A DNA stretch of 64,000 nucleotides from an uncultured Luminiphilus sp. (GCA_943840615.1 CALSVI010000002.1:1-64000), one strand, 5' to 3'. Counted from the first letter of the stretch, positions 51,529 through 63,381 are shown. Program-made: numbers and translations. Notes: generated by a model from the sequence alone, not told the origin.

Positions 51529-54500
51529 TCAGAAGCCAGATGACTCAGACTCAAGATCAATATCGATCCCAAGCGAGCGGATTTCTTTAATCAACACATT
51601 GAAGGACTCGGGCATACCCGGCTCCATTTGGTGATCCCCATCGACGATATTTTTGTACATCTTGGTACGCCCGGCCACGTCGTCCGACTTGACGGTCAGC
51701 ATCTCCTGCAGCGTATAGGCAGCACCGTAAGCCTCCAGCGCCCAGACCTCCATCTCACCAAATCGCTGACCACCAAACTGCGCCTTACCACCCAGCGGCT
51801 GCTGGGTAACCAGGCTATAGGAGCCCGTCGATCGCGCGTGCATCTTGTCATCAACAAGGTGATTGAGCTTCAGCATGTACATGTACCCCACCGTGACCGG
51901 TCGGTCGAACTGATCTCCGGATCGACCGTCGTATAGCGTGAGCTGACCGCTATCGGGCAGCTCTGCCATACGCAGCAGCTCTTTGATGGACTCCTCACGG
52001 GCGCCATCAAATACCGGTGTGGCCATTGGCACACCCGCTCGCAGGTTGTCTGCCAGCGCTACCAGCTCATCATCACTGAGCGACGCGATGTCCGCGCTGC
52101 GACGTGAGTCGGTGGTGTGGCTGTAAACCTGCTTCAGGAAGCTACGCAACTGGGTCAGCTTGACCTGCTGTTCTAGCATGTCGTCGATCTTGCGACCGAG
52201 GCCACGAGCCGCCATACCCAAGTGAGTCTCCAAAATCTGACCCACGTTCATGCGCGAGGGCACCCCGAGTGGATTGAGAACGATATCAATCGGATCGCCG
52301 TGCTCGTCGTAAGGCATATCTTCCACCGGCATAATCACTGAGATCACACCCTTGTTACCGTGGCGGCCCGCCATCTTGTCGCCGGGCTGAATACGGCGCT
52401 TCACGGCAAGGTAAACCTTGACGATCTTCAACACGCCAGGCGCCAGGTCGTCGCCGCTTTGAAGCTTCTCTCGCTTGATTTCGTAACGCTCCTCGAGCTG
52501 CGTGTTTTGCTCCTCGAGCAGGCGCTGCGCCGAAGCCAGTTGGCTGTTCAAATCAGCGTCTGAGAGCTTCAACTTGAACCATTGCTCACGGTCCAGGTCA
52601 GCCAGCACTGTCTTGGTCAGCTTGGTGCCTTTGCTCAGACCACCACCAGAGACCGTGCTCTTGCCCTCAAGCAAACTCGCGAGCCGGGCGAAGGTGGCTT
52701 CTTCGTAGATGCGGTACTCTTCTTTCAGATCCTTTCGGTAGTCTGCCAACTGCGCACCTTCGATCTGCTTGGCGCGTGGATCCTTCTCTAGGCCATCGCG
52801 AGTAAAGACCTGCACATCGATCACCGTCCCCTTATAGCTCGAAGGTACGCGCAGCGAAGTGTCCTTTACGTCAGAGGCTTTCTCGCCAAAGATGGCGCGC
52901 AGCAGCTTCTCTTCGGGTGTCAGCTGCGTCTCTCCCTTGGGAGTGACCTTGCCGACCAGAATGTCTCCTGCATCGACTTCGGCACCGATATAGACAATGC
53001 CCGATTCGTCGAGCTTGCCCAGTGCGCCTTCTCCAACGTTAGGGATATCGGCAGTGATCTCTTCAGAGCCTAACTTGGTATCGCGGGAGATACAGGTGAG
53101 CTCCTGAATATGGATGGTGGTAAAGCGGTCTTCTTGCACCACTCGCTCAGACACGAGGATAGAGTCCTCGAAGTTGTAGCCATTCCAGGGCATGAATGCG
53201 ATACGCATGTTTTGCCCGAGAGCCAGCTCACCCAGATCGACCGACGGGCCGTCAGCGAGAATATCGCCCCGCGCCACCACGTCACCCGGCTTCACAATCG
53301 GGCGTTGGTTGATACAGGTGTTTTGGTTGGAACGCTTGTACTTGGTCAGGTTATAAATATCGACCGGCGAATCGTCGATGCCCACTTCTTTGGCATTGAC
53401 CCGGACCACAATGCGGCTTGCATCAACGGAGTCGATTACACCGCCGCGCGCCGCCACCTCGCAAACGCCCGAATCAGAGGCGACGTAGCGCTCCATTCCG
53501 GTGCCGACCAAGGGCTTTTCCGCCTTCAGCGTCGGCACTGCCTGACGCTGCATGTTGGAACCCATGAGCGCCCGGTTTGCGTCATCGTGCTCAAGGAATG
53601 GAATCAATGCCGCCGCAATGGAGACCACTTGCTTGGGTGAGACGTCCATATACTGCACGTCTGCGGCGGGCTTAACCGTGAATTCATTCATGTTGCGCAC
53701 GTTGATCAAGTCATCGACGAAGCGATTCTTGTTATCCAACGTAGCGGACGCCTGCGCAATTACATACTGGGCTTCGTTAATCGCTGACAGATACTCAATG
53801 TCGTCTGTCACGACGCCTTTCACCACCTTGCGATACGGTGACTCGAGAAAGCCGTACTCATTGGTTCTGGCATAGGTTGCCAACGAGTTGATCAGGCCAA
53901 TGTTAGGGCCCTCTGGCGTCTCGATCGGGCACACTCGACCATAGTGCGTGGGGTGCACGTCTCGTACTTCAAAACCGGCGCGCTCCCGGGTCAGACCGCC
54001 GGGGCCCAACGCCGATACACGACGCTTGTGGGTCACTTCCGAGAGCGGGTTGTTCTGATCCATAAACTGCGACAGCTGACTCGAGCCAAAAAACTCCTTT
54101 ACCGCTGCAGAGACCGGCTTGGCATTGATAAGGTCCTGAGGCATCAGGCCCTCGCTCTCTGCCATGGAAAGACGTTCCTTCACCGCTCGCTCAACGCGAA
54201 CCAGACCGACACGGAACTGGTTCTCTGCCATCTCGCCCACTGAGCGAACGCGGCGGTTACCAAGATGGTCGATATCATCGACCACGCCCTTGCCATTACG
54301 GATACCCACCAACGCGCACATCACATCAACGATGTCCTCTTTATCGAGGGTTGGCGAACCAATTTTCTCTTCCCGGCCAAGGCGCCGGTTGAACTTCATG
54401 CGGCCCACCGCGGAGAGGTCATAGCGGTCCGGAGAAAAGAACAGATTCTGGAACAGGTTTTCTGCCGACTCCTTGGTGGGCGGCTCGCCCGGGCGCATCA

Positions 54501-55620
54501 TGCGGTAGATCTCGACCAGTGCCTCGAGCACGCTGCGGGTACTATCAGCCGCCAGGGTGTCTGAGACAAACGGACCGCAGTCATATTCGTTGGTGTAGAT
54601 CGTCTCGATCTTGTCGATGCCTTTCTCTCGCAGCTCAGCGAGCAGGGCCACCGTGATTTCAGTGTTGCACTCAGCGAACACCTCACCGGTAGCCGTATCG
54701 ATAATATTTTTCGCTAATCGGCGTTCCTCAAGGTATTCCTCGGGCACCGACAGCATTTCGATGCCGGCATCATCGAGCTGGCGAATGTGTCGCGCCGTGA
54801 TGCGGCGACCACGCTCAACAATCAATTTTTTGCCCGCCATAATATCGAAGGCGGCCATGTCACCCTGCAGGCGTTTTGACACCAACGTCATGGTGGCAGA
54901 ACCTTCTTCACCCAGCTGGAAAGCCGTTGTCTCGTAGAAGATATCCAGAATTTCTTCGGAGTCGTAGCCGAGCGCCCGCAACAAAACCGTCGCCGGGAGC
55001 TTGCGGCGGCGATCGATCCGCACATAGACCATGTCCTTGGGATCAAACTCAAAGTCGAGCCAAGAGCCACGGTAAGGAATCACCCGGGCGCTGTAGAGCA
55101 GCTTGCCGGACGAGTGCGTCTTGCCCTTGTCATGGTCGAAGAACACACCGGGTGAGCGATGTAATTGGGACACGATGACCCGCTCGGTACCATTGATGAC
55201 GAAGGTCCCGTTCTGAGTCATGAGGGGAATCTCCCCCATGTAGACATCCTGCTCCTTGATGTCCTTTATCGACTTGGAGGACGACTCCTTGTCATAAATG
55301 ATCAGGCGAACTTTGACGCGCAGCGCACAGGCATAGGTAGTGCCGCGCAATACACACTCATCCACATCAAACACGGGCTCGCCCAGCGCATAGTCCACAT
55401 ACTCGAGTGCCGCGTTACCGCTGTAGCTGACGATCGGGAAAACCGACTTAAACGCAGCATGCAGGCCGTGCTCACCACGCTCTTTCAGCGATACGCCATC
55501 CTGGGTGAACTTGCCATATGAATCGAGCTGGATCGCGAGCAGATACGGGATATCCATTACCTTGGGCAAGGAACCGAAATCTTTGCGAATGCGCTTCTTT
55601 TCCGTGTACGAGTAGGTCAT
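51529..55620 (-). CDS. rpoB: RNA polymerase subunit beta
   Basis: [88 protein letters not shown]; start at 55620. Confidence 0.99.
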   Translation of the reverse strand: MTYSYTEKKRIRKDFGSLPKVMDIPYLLAIQLDSYGKFTQDGVSLKERGEHGLHAAFKSVFPIVSYSGNAALEYVDYALGEPVFDVDECVLRGTTYACALRVKVRLIIYDKESSSKSIKDIKEQDVYMGEIPLMTQNGTFVINGTERVIVSQLHRSPGVFFDHDKGKTHSSGKLLYSARVIPYRGSWLDFEFDPKDMVYVRIDRRRKLPATVLLRALGYDSEEILDIFYETTAFQLGEEGSATMTLVSKRLQGDMAAFDIMAGKKLIVERGRRITARHIRQLDDAGIEMLSVPEEYLEERRLAKNIIDTATGEVFAECNTEITVALLAELREKGIDKIETIYTNEYDCGPFVSDTLAADSTRSVLEALVEIYRMMRPGEPPTKESAENLFQNLFFSPDRYDLSAVGRMKFNRRLGREEKIGSPTLDKEDIVDVMCALVGIRNGKGVVDDIDHLGNRRVRSVGEMAENQFRVGLVRVERAVKERLSMAESEGLMPQDLINAKPVSAAVKEFFGSSQLSQFMDQNNPLSEVTHKRRVSALGPGGLTRERAGFEVRDVHPTHYGRVCPIETPEGPNIGLINSLATYARTNEYGFLESPYRKVVKGVVTDDIEYLSAINEAQYVIAQASATLDNKNRFVDDLINVRNMNEFTVKPAADVQYMDVSPKQVVSIAAALIPFLEHDDANRALMGSNMQRQAVPTLKAEKPLVGTGMERYVASDSGVCEVAARGGVIDSVDASRIVVRVNAKEVGIDDSPVDIYNLTKYKRSNQNTCINQRPIVKPGDVVARGDILADGPSVDLGELALGQNMRIAFMPWNGYNFEDSILVSERVVQEDRFTTIHIQELTCISRDTKLGSEEITADIPNVGEGALGKLDESGIVYIGAEVDAGDILVGKVTPKGETQLTPEEKLLRAIFGEKASDVKDTSLRVPSSYKGTVIDVQVFTRDGLEKDPRAKQIEGAQLADYRKDLKEEYRIYEEATFARLASLLEGKSTVSGGGLSKGTKLTKTVLADLDREQWFKLKLSDADLNSQLASAQRLLEEQNTQLEERYEIKREKLQSGDDLAPGVLKIVKVYLAVKRRIQPGDKMAGRHGNKGVISVIMPVEDMPYDEHGDPIDIVLNPLGVPSRMNVGQILETHLGMAARGLGRKIDDMLEQQVKLTQLRSFLKQVYSHTTDSRRSADIASLSDDELVALADNLRAGVPMATPVFDGAREESIKELLRMAELPDSGQLTLYDGRSGDQFDRPVTVGYMYMLKLNHLVDDKMHARSTGSYSLVTQQPLGGKAQFGGQRFGEMEVWALEAYGAAYTLQEMLTVKSDDVAGRTKMYKNIVDGDHQMEPGMPESFNVLIKEIRSLGIDIDLESESSGF

Positions 55621-55703
55621 CAGTACTCCCCTTCGGCCCACATTGTCCGACCACAATGCAAACCTTGAAAATTCGGAACCGGTTTTACAACCGGGAAAAG
55701 GCC

Positions 55704-55721
55704 GGAGCGCTAAAGCGCTCC
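55704..55721. promoter_or_regulatory. Perfect inverted repeat in the rplL-rpoB spacer (possible attenuator/processing hairpin)
   Basis: GGAGCGCT AA AGCGCTCC palindrome, no long T-run. Confidence 0.5.
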
Positions 55722-55758
55722 AGCCCTGTTGCGGTGCTTAACTTTTCACAATGCCCAA

Positions 55759-56142
55759 TTACTTGAGCTCTGCTGCGCCGCCTGCTTCCTCAATCTGCTT
55801 CTTGATATCTTCCGCTTCGTCCTTGGTAGCACCCTCTTTCACGGGAGCCGGCGCGCCGTCAACGACTGCCTTCGCTTCCTTCAGGCCAAGACCGGTCACT
55901 GCACGCACTACCTTGATCACGTTGACCTTCTTCTCGCCGCCCGACGTCAGGATGATGTCAAACTCTGTCTGCTCTTCGGCTGCTGCGCCACCGGCGTCGC
56001 CACCCGCTGCAGGTGCTGCAACGGCTACCGCTGCCGCGGCAGAAACGCCAAACTTCTCTTCCATCGCCTCAACCAGTGCCACGATGTCCATTACGCTCAT
56101 CTCGGCAATTGCGTCGAGAATTTCGTCTTTTGAAAGTGCCAT
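55759..56142 (-). CDS. rplL: 50S ribosomal protein L7/L12
   Basis: [74 protein letters not shown]. Confidence 0.98.
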   Translation of the reverse strand: MALSKDEILDAIAEMSVMDIVALVEAMEEKFGVSAAAAVAVAAPAAGGDAGGAAAEEQTEFDIILTSGGEKKVNVIKVVRAVTGLGLKEAKAVVDGAPAPVKEGATKDEAEDIKKQIEEAGGAAELK

Positions 56143-56185
56143 GTCTTAATCTCCGTTAAAAAATTGCAGGGTGAGGCCGGGCCCG

Positions 56186-56716
56186 TTAGGCCGCCTCTTG
56201 TTTCTGATCTCGAACTGCCGCCATGACGCGCACCAGCTTGCCGGGAACCTCGTTCGTTGTGCGAACCAGTTTCACGACAGGCGCCTGCATGACGCTCATC
56301 AATGTTGCCAACGCCTGATCCCGCGTAGGTAGCTTGGCCAGCACATCAAGCTGGTCTGCTCCTAGCAGCTCTCCGCTAACCGACAGTGCCTTTACCTCGA
56401 ACTCTTTGTTGTCTGAGGCAAAATCCTTGAACAATCGTGCTGCCGCGCCCGGATCTTCCATCGAAAATCCGAACAGGGAAGGCCCGGTCAAAGTGTCAGT
56501 CACACACTCGTACTCAGTACCTTCCAATGCCCGCTTGGCCAGCGTATTCCGCACCACCCGCAGGGTGATTTGGTTTTCGCGAGCCGAGGCACGCAGAGCA
56601 GTCATGTCATTCGATGCAACGCCGCGCGCGTCGGCGATCACAAGCGAAAGTGCACTGGCAGCTGTCTCGTTGACTTCAGCGACGATCGCTTTCTTTTCTT
56701 CGAGTCCAATAGCCAC
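56186..56716 (-). CDS. rplJ: 50S ribosomal protein L10
   Basis: [67 protein letters not shown]. Confidence 0.97.
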   Translation of the reverse strand: MAIGLEEKKAIVAEVNETAASALSLVIADARGVASNDMTALRASARENQITLRVVRNTLAKRALEGTEYECVTDTLTGPSLFGFSMEDPGAAARLFKDFASDNKEFEVKALSVSGELLGADQLDVLAKLPTRDQALATLMSVMQAPVVKLVRTTNEVPGKLVRVMAAVRDQKQEAA

Positions 56717-57004
56717 TTGGCTTACTCCTTTCGTGGTTGTTTAGGCCGCTACCTAAGTCGCGGCCCCCCTCGGTGATGAACTACCTCACCATCTGCGTAG
56801 GCAATCGGATCGCTCCGTCATTAAGACACCGTTACGGTGCCACCTACGGTCTTTGACAGTCTTTGGCGTTCAGCGGGGTTTCCCACACGTTCCTGCAAAG
56901 ACTTCCAAAGTGGGCGGAGCCTTACTGCACTCCACCCGACCCCCGCTACAAAACACACGGCGGCTCTCGGCCCCGGGCTCACGCCCGCGGCCTTGATTCA
57001 GTGT
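56717..57004 (-). promoter_or_regulatory. Long rplA-rplJ leader, position of the L10(L12)4 autoregulatory leader
   Basis: About 288 nt untranslated spacer between rplA and rplJ; inferred from position, fold not computed. Confidence 0.5.
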
Positions 57005-57700
57005 TTAAAATTCGATCGTATTGTGATCGATGATGACGCCCGGCCCCATGGTGGTCGACAGCGTCACTTTACGGACATACACGCCCTTCGCAGACGCAGG
57101 CTTGGCTTTCTTAAGATCAGCCAGCACGGCAACGAGGTTGCCTTTAATCGCGTCAGGCTCGAAGTCCACCTTGCCGATACCGCCGTGAACGATACCGTTC
57201 TTGTCGCTGCGAAAGCGCATCTGACCTGCCTTGGCATTGTTTACGGCGGTTTCAATATCGGGCGTCACCGTACCCGTCTTGGGATTGGGCATCAGCCCAC
57301 GCGGGCCGAGTACCTGACCCAGCGTGCCGACCACCCGCATCGCATCCGGCGAGGCAATGACGACGTCAAAATCCATCATGCCGCCTTTAATTTGCTCAGC
57401 GAGATCTTCCATGCCGACAAATTCGGCGCCCAAGGCCTTGGCCTTATCAGCACTATCGCCTTGAGTGAACACAGCGACGCGAACATCAGCGCCGGTGCCA
57501 TGGGGGAGCGTAGTCGCTCCGCGAACACCCTGATCAGATTTGCGCGCATCCACGCCCAGATTGACCGCGACTTCAACAGTTTCGTTGAACTTGGCCGTAC
57601 CGAATTCCTTAATCAGCGCCACCGCCTCATCGAGCGGATAGCTGTGGTTAGCGTCTACCTTCTCGCGGAAGGCTCGCACGCGTTTTGATAACTTAGCCAT
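57005..57700 (-). CDS. rplA: 50S ribosomal protein L1
   Basis: [82 protein letters not shown]. Confidence 0.98.
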   Translation of the reverse strand: MAKLSKRVRAFREKVDANHSYPLDEAVALIKEFGTAKFNETVEVAVNLGVDARKSDQGVRGATTLPHGTGADVRVAVFTQGDSADKAKALGAEFVGMEDLAEQIKGGMMDFDVVIASPDAMRVVGTLGQVLGPRGLMPNPKTGTVTPDIETAVNNAKAGQMRFRSDKNGIVHGGIGKVDFEPDAIKGNLVAVLADLKKAKPASAKGVYVRKVTLSTTMGPGVIIDHNTIEF

Positions 57701-58134
57701 CAGTTCACGCCCTCCGTCTCGATACCCGCTGAACGCGCGCTACCGGCGATGGTGCGCACTGCTGCGTCCATGTCAGCGGCCGTAAGATCCGGCCACTTCT
57801 GGTTAGCCACGTCTTCAAGCTGAGCCCGGTTCACCTTGCCCACCTTCTCGGTATTCGGGCGGCCTGAACCACTCTTAATGCCCGCCGCCTTTTTCAACAG
57901 AATTGAAGCAGGGGGTGTCTTCTTGATGTAAGTAAAAGACTTGTCGCTGTAGACCGTAATCACCACCGGAATCGGCAGGCCGGGCTCCATGCCTTGCGTA
58001 TCGGCATTGAACGCCTTACAGAATTCCATGATGTTCACCCCTTTTTGGCCCAGTGCGGGACCAACGGGTGGAGAGGGGTTAGCCTGCCCAGCCGGGATTT
58101 GCAGCTTGATATAGCCGTCGATCTTCTTCGCCAT
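57700..58134 (-). CDS. rplK: 50S ribosomal protein L11
   Basis: [47 protein letters not shown]; start at 58134. Confidence 0.98.
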   Translation of the reverse strand: MAKKIDGYIKLQIPAGQANPSPPVGPALGQKGVNIMEFCKAFNADTQGMEPGLPIPVVITVYSDKSFTYIKKTPPASILLKKAAGIKSGSGRPNTEKVGKVNRAQLEDVANQKWPDLTAADMDAAVRTIAGSARSAGIETEGVN

Positions 58135-58259
58135 GTTGTCATCTCCTGGGTTCAAACGCCGTTGTGGTGGCTACCAAAGGCAACTCACCGCGCGGGCTCC
58201 CCATCATCGCCACCGAGGTGGCGTGGTTGTCGGGGCAGACCGCAGCCTGCCCCACCCGA

Positions 58260-58794
58260 TCAGGCTTTTTCCACCTGACCAAACTCCAATTCTACGGGCG
58301 TAGAGCGCCCGAAGATCAGCACCGCCACGTTGAGGCGGCTCTTTTCATAGTTCACGTCCTCGACTACACCATTAAAGTCGTTGAACGGCCCGTCGACGAC
58401 CCGCACCATCTCGCCGGGCTCGAACACGGTCTTAGGCCGTCGGCTGGTCTACACCTGCCTCAACCCTCTGCAGAATCACGTTGGCTTCCGCGTCGGTAAT
58501 CGGCGATGGCTTGTCTGCTTTGCCACCGATAAAACCCAATACCCTTGGCGTGTCTTTTACAAGGTGCCAGGTATCGTCGTCGAGCTCCATCTGCACGAGG
58601 ACATAACCGGGGAAGAACTTGCGCTCGCTCTTGCGCTTCTGCCCACCCTTCATCTCGATCACTTCCTCGGTCGGCACAATGATCTCGCCGAATCGGTCCT
58701 GCATAGCAAGGCGCTCGATACGCTCCTGAATGGCGGTGGCTACCTTCTTCTCGTATTGAGAGTAGGCATGCACTACGTACCACTTTAAAGCCAT
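58260..58794 (-). CDS. nusG: Transcription termination/antitermination protein NusG, frame interrupted by a +1 shift near 58437-58442
   Basis: [45 protein letters not shown]... reads into VDQPTA*; removing one base gives [63 protein letters not shown] (KOW domain). Span 535 nt = 3n+1. Confidence 0.95.
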
Positions 58795-58804
58795 GTTCCT
58801 ACCC

Positions 58805-59170
58805 TCAACCCAAAATTAACGACGCGAGCCAGCCCAGCACGCTGTCGAGGCCCCAAAGAATCAGGCCCGTAATAATCACAAACACAAACACAATCAGTGT
58901 GGTTTGTGTGGTTTCCTGCCGCGTCGGCCAGACCACCTTGCGAATTTCTGTCCGCGACCCCTTCACCAAAGTCAGGAAATCGCCGCCTTTTTGCGTCAGC
59001 GAAGCAATCCAGCCCGCGACCAACGCCAGCACCAGTAACGCCAACACCCGATACAAGATCGGCTGATCACCGTAATAGCTGTTGCCATAGACACCACCGG
59101 CTACCACTGCCAGCACGACAACCCATTTCGCCGAATCAAGCCTGCTTGGTGCGGCTTCACTCATATTCAT
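58805..59170 (-). CDS. secE: Preprotein translocase subunit SecE
   Basis: TM segments plus GWIASLTQKGGDFLTLVKGSRTEIRKVVWPTRQETTQTTLIVFVFVIITGLILWGLDSVL; start placed at MNMSEAAPSRL. Confidence 0.94.
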   Translation of the reverse strand: MNMSEAAPSRLDSAKWVVVLAVVAGGVYGNSYYGDQPILYRVLALLVLALVAGWIASLTQKGGDFLTLVKGSRTEIRKVVWPTRQETTQTTLIVFVFVIITGLILWGLDSVLGWLASLILG

Positions 59171-59238
59171 TCTCCATACCGCCGCAGGTTTCCACCCATC
59201 GCCGGCCCTGTTCACCACCTCGCACTGTCAGGCTAAGG

Positions 59239-59314
<76 letters not shown>

Positions 59315-59372
59315 TCCACTACCGTTAACCGTCTCCCTGTGCAAAAACGCTCTGCTTGCCAGAGACGACGAA

Positions 59373-59400
59373 GCCGAACAGCCAAAAAAGGCGGTTCGGC
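59373..59400. other. Stem-loop between the second tuf copy and tRNA-Trp (terminator or processing site)
   Basis: GCCGAAC AGCCAAAAAAGGCG GTTCGGC inverted repeat. Confidence 0.45.
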
Positions 59401-59435
59401 CCATTCGTCAGGCGGCCATCAAGCCGCCCTGTTAC

Positions 59436-60660
59436 TTAGTCGAGGATCTTGGCGACGACGCCGGCCCCTACCGTTCGGCCACCCTCACGGATCGCAAAAC
59501 GCAGGCCCTCTTCCATCGCAATCGGGGCAATCAGCTCCGCAACAAAATTGATATTGTCACCCGGCATCACCATCTCAACACCCTCAGGCAGCTCCACCGC
59601 ACCCGTCACATCCGTCGTGCGGAAGTAAAACTGCGGACGATAGCCCTTGAAAGAACGGCGTATGACGGCCACCCTCGTCCTTCGACAGAACATAAACCTC
59701 TGCCTCAAACTTGGTATGCGGGTTCACAGAGCCCGGAATCGCCAGAACCTGGCCTCGCTCAACCTCTTCGCGCTTCGTACCACGCAACAGAACGCCCACG
59801 TTCTCGCCCGCGCGGCCTTCGTCCAGCAGCTTGCGGAACATCTCAACGCCCGTGCAGGTCGTCTTCTGGGTCTCTTTGATACCGATAATCTCGATCTCAT
59901 CACCCACCTTAACAATCCCACGCTCAACACGACCCGTCACAACCGTACCCCGGCCTGAGATCGAGAACACGTCCTCAACCGGCATCAGGAACGGCTGGTC
60001 AATCGCTCGCTCAGGCTCAGGAATGTAAGAGTCCAGTGTCTCTACCAGCTCTTTAACAGCCGTCGTACCCAGACCGTTGTCGTCCTTGCCTTCCAGCGCC
60101 ATCAGCGCAGAACCGCAGATGATCGGGGTGTCATCACCCGGGAACTCGTAGGCATCCAGAAGCTCTCGAAGCTCCATCTCTACCAGCTCCTTCATCTCTG
60201 TGTACTCTTCCGAGTCCACACCGCCGCAGTCTTCTGCCAGCAGGTCCGCCTTGTTCAGGAAAACCACAATGTAGGGAACGCCTACCTGACGTGACAGCAA
60301 AATGTGCTCTCGTGTCTGCGGCATCGGACCATCCGTCGCGCCACATACCAGGATCGCGCCGTCCATCTGCGCCGCTCCCGTAATCATGTTCTTCACGTAG
60401 TCCGCGTGTCCGGGACAGTCAACGTGCGCGTAGTGTCGGGCTTCCGACTCATACTCAACGTGCGACGTCGCAATCGTGATACCACGCTCCTTCTCTTCCG
60501 GTGCGTTATCAATACCGTCAAACGCTACCAGCTCTCCGCCCCATACCTCAGAGCACACACGTGTCAGCGCCGCCGTCAGCGTCGTCTTACCGTGGTCTAC
60601 GTGTCCAATCGTGCCCACATTCACGTGGGGCTTCGAACGCTCAAATGCCTCTTTTGCCAT
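59436..60660 (-). CDS. tuf: Elongation factor Tu, copy 2, frame interrupted by a +1 shift near 59650
   Basis: ORF 59584..60699 reads [17 protein letters not shown] while ORF 59436..59708 carries [17 protein letters not shown]...VVAKILD. Minus strand TTCTTTCAAGGGC versus TTCTTTAAGGGC in copy 1: one extra base. Span 1225 nt = 3n+1. Confidence 0.96.
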
Positions 60661-60754
60661 GGCGACACACTCTCCTGAGTTTCTCTCTATCGGGCGCACT
60701 GTCTGCGCCTATCTGTCTACTTCCCGGTATTGCGCCCTCGGCGCCATACCGAAT

Positions 60755-60830
<76 letters not shown>

Positions 60831-60848
60831 AAAACTGCTGCTCTTTAA

Positions 60849-60922
<74 letters not shown>

Positions 60923-60991
60923 GGCGTTGCTTTCACCTCGGGACCCGCGCCCGACACCGAAGGCTCTTACTCCCCCTTCCGGCGTCATCCT

Positions 60992-61075
60992 TGGTGGAGG
61001 GGGGTGGATTCGAACCACCGAAGCTCGCGCGTCAGATTTACAGTCTGATCCCTTTGGCCACTCGGGAACCCCTCC
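60992..61075 (-). tRNA. tRNA-Tyr (GTA anticodon)
   Basis: GGAGGGGTTCCCGAGTGGCCAAAGGGATCAGACTGTAAATCTGACGCGCGAGCTTCGGTGGTTCGAATCCACCCCCCTCCACCA; long variable arm. Confidence 0.97.
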
Positions 61076-61087
61076 AGAAGGGCGCAC

Positions 61088-61116
61088 ATTCTCTAGATCT
61101 CAGCACTCGGTGTCAA
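61088..61116 (-). promoter_or_regulatory. Candidate sigma-70 promoter upstream of tRNA-Tyr
   Basis: Minus strand TTGACA - 17 nt - GAGAAT just upstream of the tRNA-Tyr gene. Confidence 0.55.
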
Positions 61117-61216
61117 CAGGCCCAGAGAGGGAATTCTGCCCTTCCGGCGGGTCATTTGAGCGCGAAGCGAACGACTGACGGTGCCGGTGATTGATCAGGT
61201 CAGACATCACGGAAAT

Positions 61217-61292
61217 TGGAGCTGGCGAGAGGAATCGAACCCCCGACCGGCTGATTACAAATCAGCTGCTCTACCTACTGAGCTACGCCAGC
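61217..61292 (-). tRNA. tRNA-Thr (TGT anticodon)
   Basis: GCTGGCGTAGCTCAGTAGGTAGAGCAGCTGATTTGTAATCAGCCGGTCGGGGGTTCGATTCCTCTCGCCAGCTCCA. Confidence 0.97.
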
Positions 61293-61351
61293 TAAGCGCA
61301 CAGTACTCAGCCAATGAAAGCCTGGCCCTCATTGGCGGGCGCATGATCCCC

Positions 61352-62095
61352 TCAGGAGCCCTGATCGTCAAGCGTCTGTAGCAACCAAAGCCTGAGACCT
61401 TCCATCACGAGATGGGGATGATGCGTTGCCGACAAACCCATCTCCAGCAATACCGGCGCCAAACCGCCGGTCAGCAGCGCACGATGCTCAGGATAATCAG
61501 CCAACACTGATTGCACCGCGCCGATCACTGCACGCCACCCGCCTGCGCTCACACAGGTTTGGGTATCGCTCCCGGGCCTTAAAGTGGGCGCATCCAGCGC
61601 ATCGACCTGAATCTGCCCGGTATCCGCCGTCAGTGCCCGCCGCATCAAATCGGCGCCCGGCAAGATGTAACCGCCTTCGTGGCTGCCCTGAGCCGCCACC
61701 AGATCCAGCGTAATCGCCGTGCCCGCATCAATGACACACAGCGGCCCTGCGCTCGCGTGGCGTGCACCCAGCATGGCGAGCCAGCGATCGACGCCCATGC
61801 GCGCGGGCTGGGCGTAGCCACTGACCAATCCCGAACAGCTCGATTCCGCCCTCGCCTGCCAGACAGGCACCGACCTGACGGTTTTTAATGCTGTCAGCAA
61901 CGCCGTATCGGCCACCTCGCCGGCCACGCTAGAGAGTGCAACGGCCTGCCATTCATGCGTCTTCACTGACTCGCACAACGACGCAGCGGTAGCCGCCACG
62001 CCACTTGGGTCCTGTAACCCATCGGCATCGGCCAGTCGCCATTTGATGGCGGTATTGCCCACATCGAGAAGCAGCCACGGTGCCGGGGCTTTCAT
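61352..62095 (-). CDS. coaX: Type III pantothenate kinase
   Basis: WLLLDVGNTAIKWRLAD; MGVDRWLAMLGARHAS; CVIDAGTAITLDLV; GGYILPGADLMRRALTADT. Confidence 0.92.
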   Translation of the reverse strand: MKAPAPWLLLDVGNTAIKWRLADADGLQDPSGVAATAASLCESVKTHEWQAVALSSVAGEVADTALLTALKTVRSVPVWQARAESSCSGLVSGYAQPARMGVDRWLAMLGARHASAGPLCVIDAGTAITLDLVAAQGSHEGGYILPGADLMRRALTADTGQIQVDALDAPTLRPGSDTQTCVSAGGWRAVIGAVQSVLADYPEHRALLTGGLAPVLLEMGLSATHHPHLVMEGLRLWLLQTLDDQGS

Positions 62096-62897
62096 GGTGC
62101 GCCTCCAATCTGGAGCAAGCTGGCCTCACCGCCAGCCACCACAGACTGGCCTGATGCCGTATTGACCAGCAAAGCGCCGCCCTCATCGATGCCCGCGGCA
62201 ATGCCCGTCACCGGCGGCACGCCATCCACGACAACCGACCGGCCTTTAAGGTAATCCCAACGCCGCCAGCGCTGCAGCCACTCTCCCATGCCATATCGAT
62301 CGACTTCTGTCAGGCCTTCTGCCAACTGGCTGAGCAGTCTGCCCGCCAACTCATTCCGATCGATATTTGCGCCGATTACCGTGCGCAGGTCTGTCCAGGG
62401 ACGGCTAATAGCATCACCTTCACCCATCGGCATATCGACATTGAGTCCGATTCCCATAATGACCGCTGTCGACCGCTATCCTCGCCCACCATCTCAACCA
62501 ATATCCCGCCTAGCTTGCGGTCATCGTGAAAAAGATCATTGGGCCACTTAAGCGCCAATTCAGCGCCGTAGTCAGTCTCGACGGTCTCGGCAATCATCGC
62601 GCCGATGGCCAGGCTGAGTCCGGACAGCGTCTGCAGAGGCCGCTCGAAACTCCATCCCAGCGAGCAGTAGAGGTTGGCGCCCGCCGGGCTGTGCCAAGTG
62701 CGGCCCCGGCGCCCACGACCCTGAGTCTGCTCCTCTGCCAACACCACAGCACCGTGGAACGATCCACCCTGTCCGCGCTCGCGCACCACATCGTTGGTCG
62801 ATCCGACTGAGTCACGGACGGCCACACTCAGCAACGGCGCAGACACGGGCGTCAGCGAGGCGACAATGTGGGCAACGTCGAGCGGCGGAGCATTCAT
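62092..62897 (-). CDS. birA: Biotin--[acetyl-CoA carboxylase] ligase, frame interrupted near 62455-62475
   Basis: N-part VRDSVGSTNDVVRERGQGGSFHGAVVLAEEQTQGRGRRGRTWHSPAGANLYCSLGW...LKWPNDLFHDDRKLGGILVEMVGED; C-part in another frame (S)TAVIMGIGLNVDMPMGEGDAISRPWTDLR... Span 806 nt = 3n-1. Confidence 0.92.
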
Positions 62898-62976
62898 ATG
62901 ACCGCATCATACCTTCCGTCCAGCCGCTTCACGCGAATTTGTCTCGCCTACTTTACAGCTCGCGTTACCTGTCATC

Positions 62977-63369
62977 ATGGATCATCACGAGCGCACAGCG
63001 GCCTCGAACAGGGATATGTCCATGCCGATCGTCACACCACGCCTACGGGAACGCCTGCGCTTGCTCGCAATGCTCCTAGCGTTGACGATTGGCATCATGC
63101 TGGTCGCCCAACTCTGGCGGCAGCCGCTGAGCGAGGCAAGCTTGGCAACGGCAGGCCGCGGCGTGCTGTTTATTTTGCTCTCTCTTGGACTCATGGGTAC
63201 CCGGCGACTGAGCGTGGGGCTCACTGCATTGCTATGCAGCGTCTCAGTGCCCGGCTTACTTGCCGTCAATGACACGCCGCAACTGTCCGACGGACTGGAG
63301 ATAATGACCTTGCTGCTGTGTGCGCGGACTGCTGCTGGTCCCCTCGGTCAAAGCACAGCGAGAGGCTAA
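62977..63369 (+). CDS. Small hypothetical membrane protein
   Basis: Hydrophobic segments LLAMLLALTIGIMLVAQLW and GVLFILLSLGLMG; no recognised family. C-terminus may be frame-shifted (see finding). Confidence 0.4.
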   Translation: MDHHERTAASNRDMSMPIVTPRLRERLRLLAMLLALTIGIMLVAQLWRQPLSEASLATAGRGVLFILLSLGLMGTRRLSVGLTALLCSVSVPGLLAVNDTPQLSDGLEIMTLLLCARTAAGPLGQSTARG

Positions 63370-63381
63370 AGATCGACCAAT

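Noticed and set aside
60992-61292. Possible integration site (att) signature at the tRNA cluster
   Set aside because: No duplicated tRNA 3' fragment, integrase or foreign-looking genes adjacent; the cluster has the canonical tufB layout.
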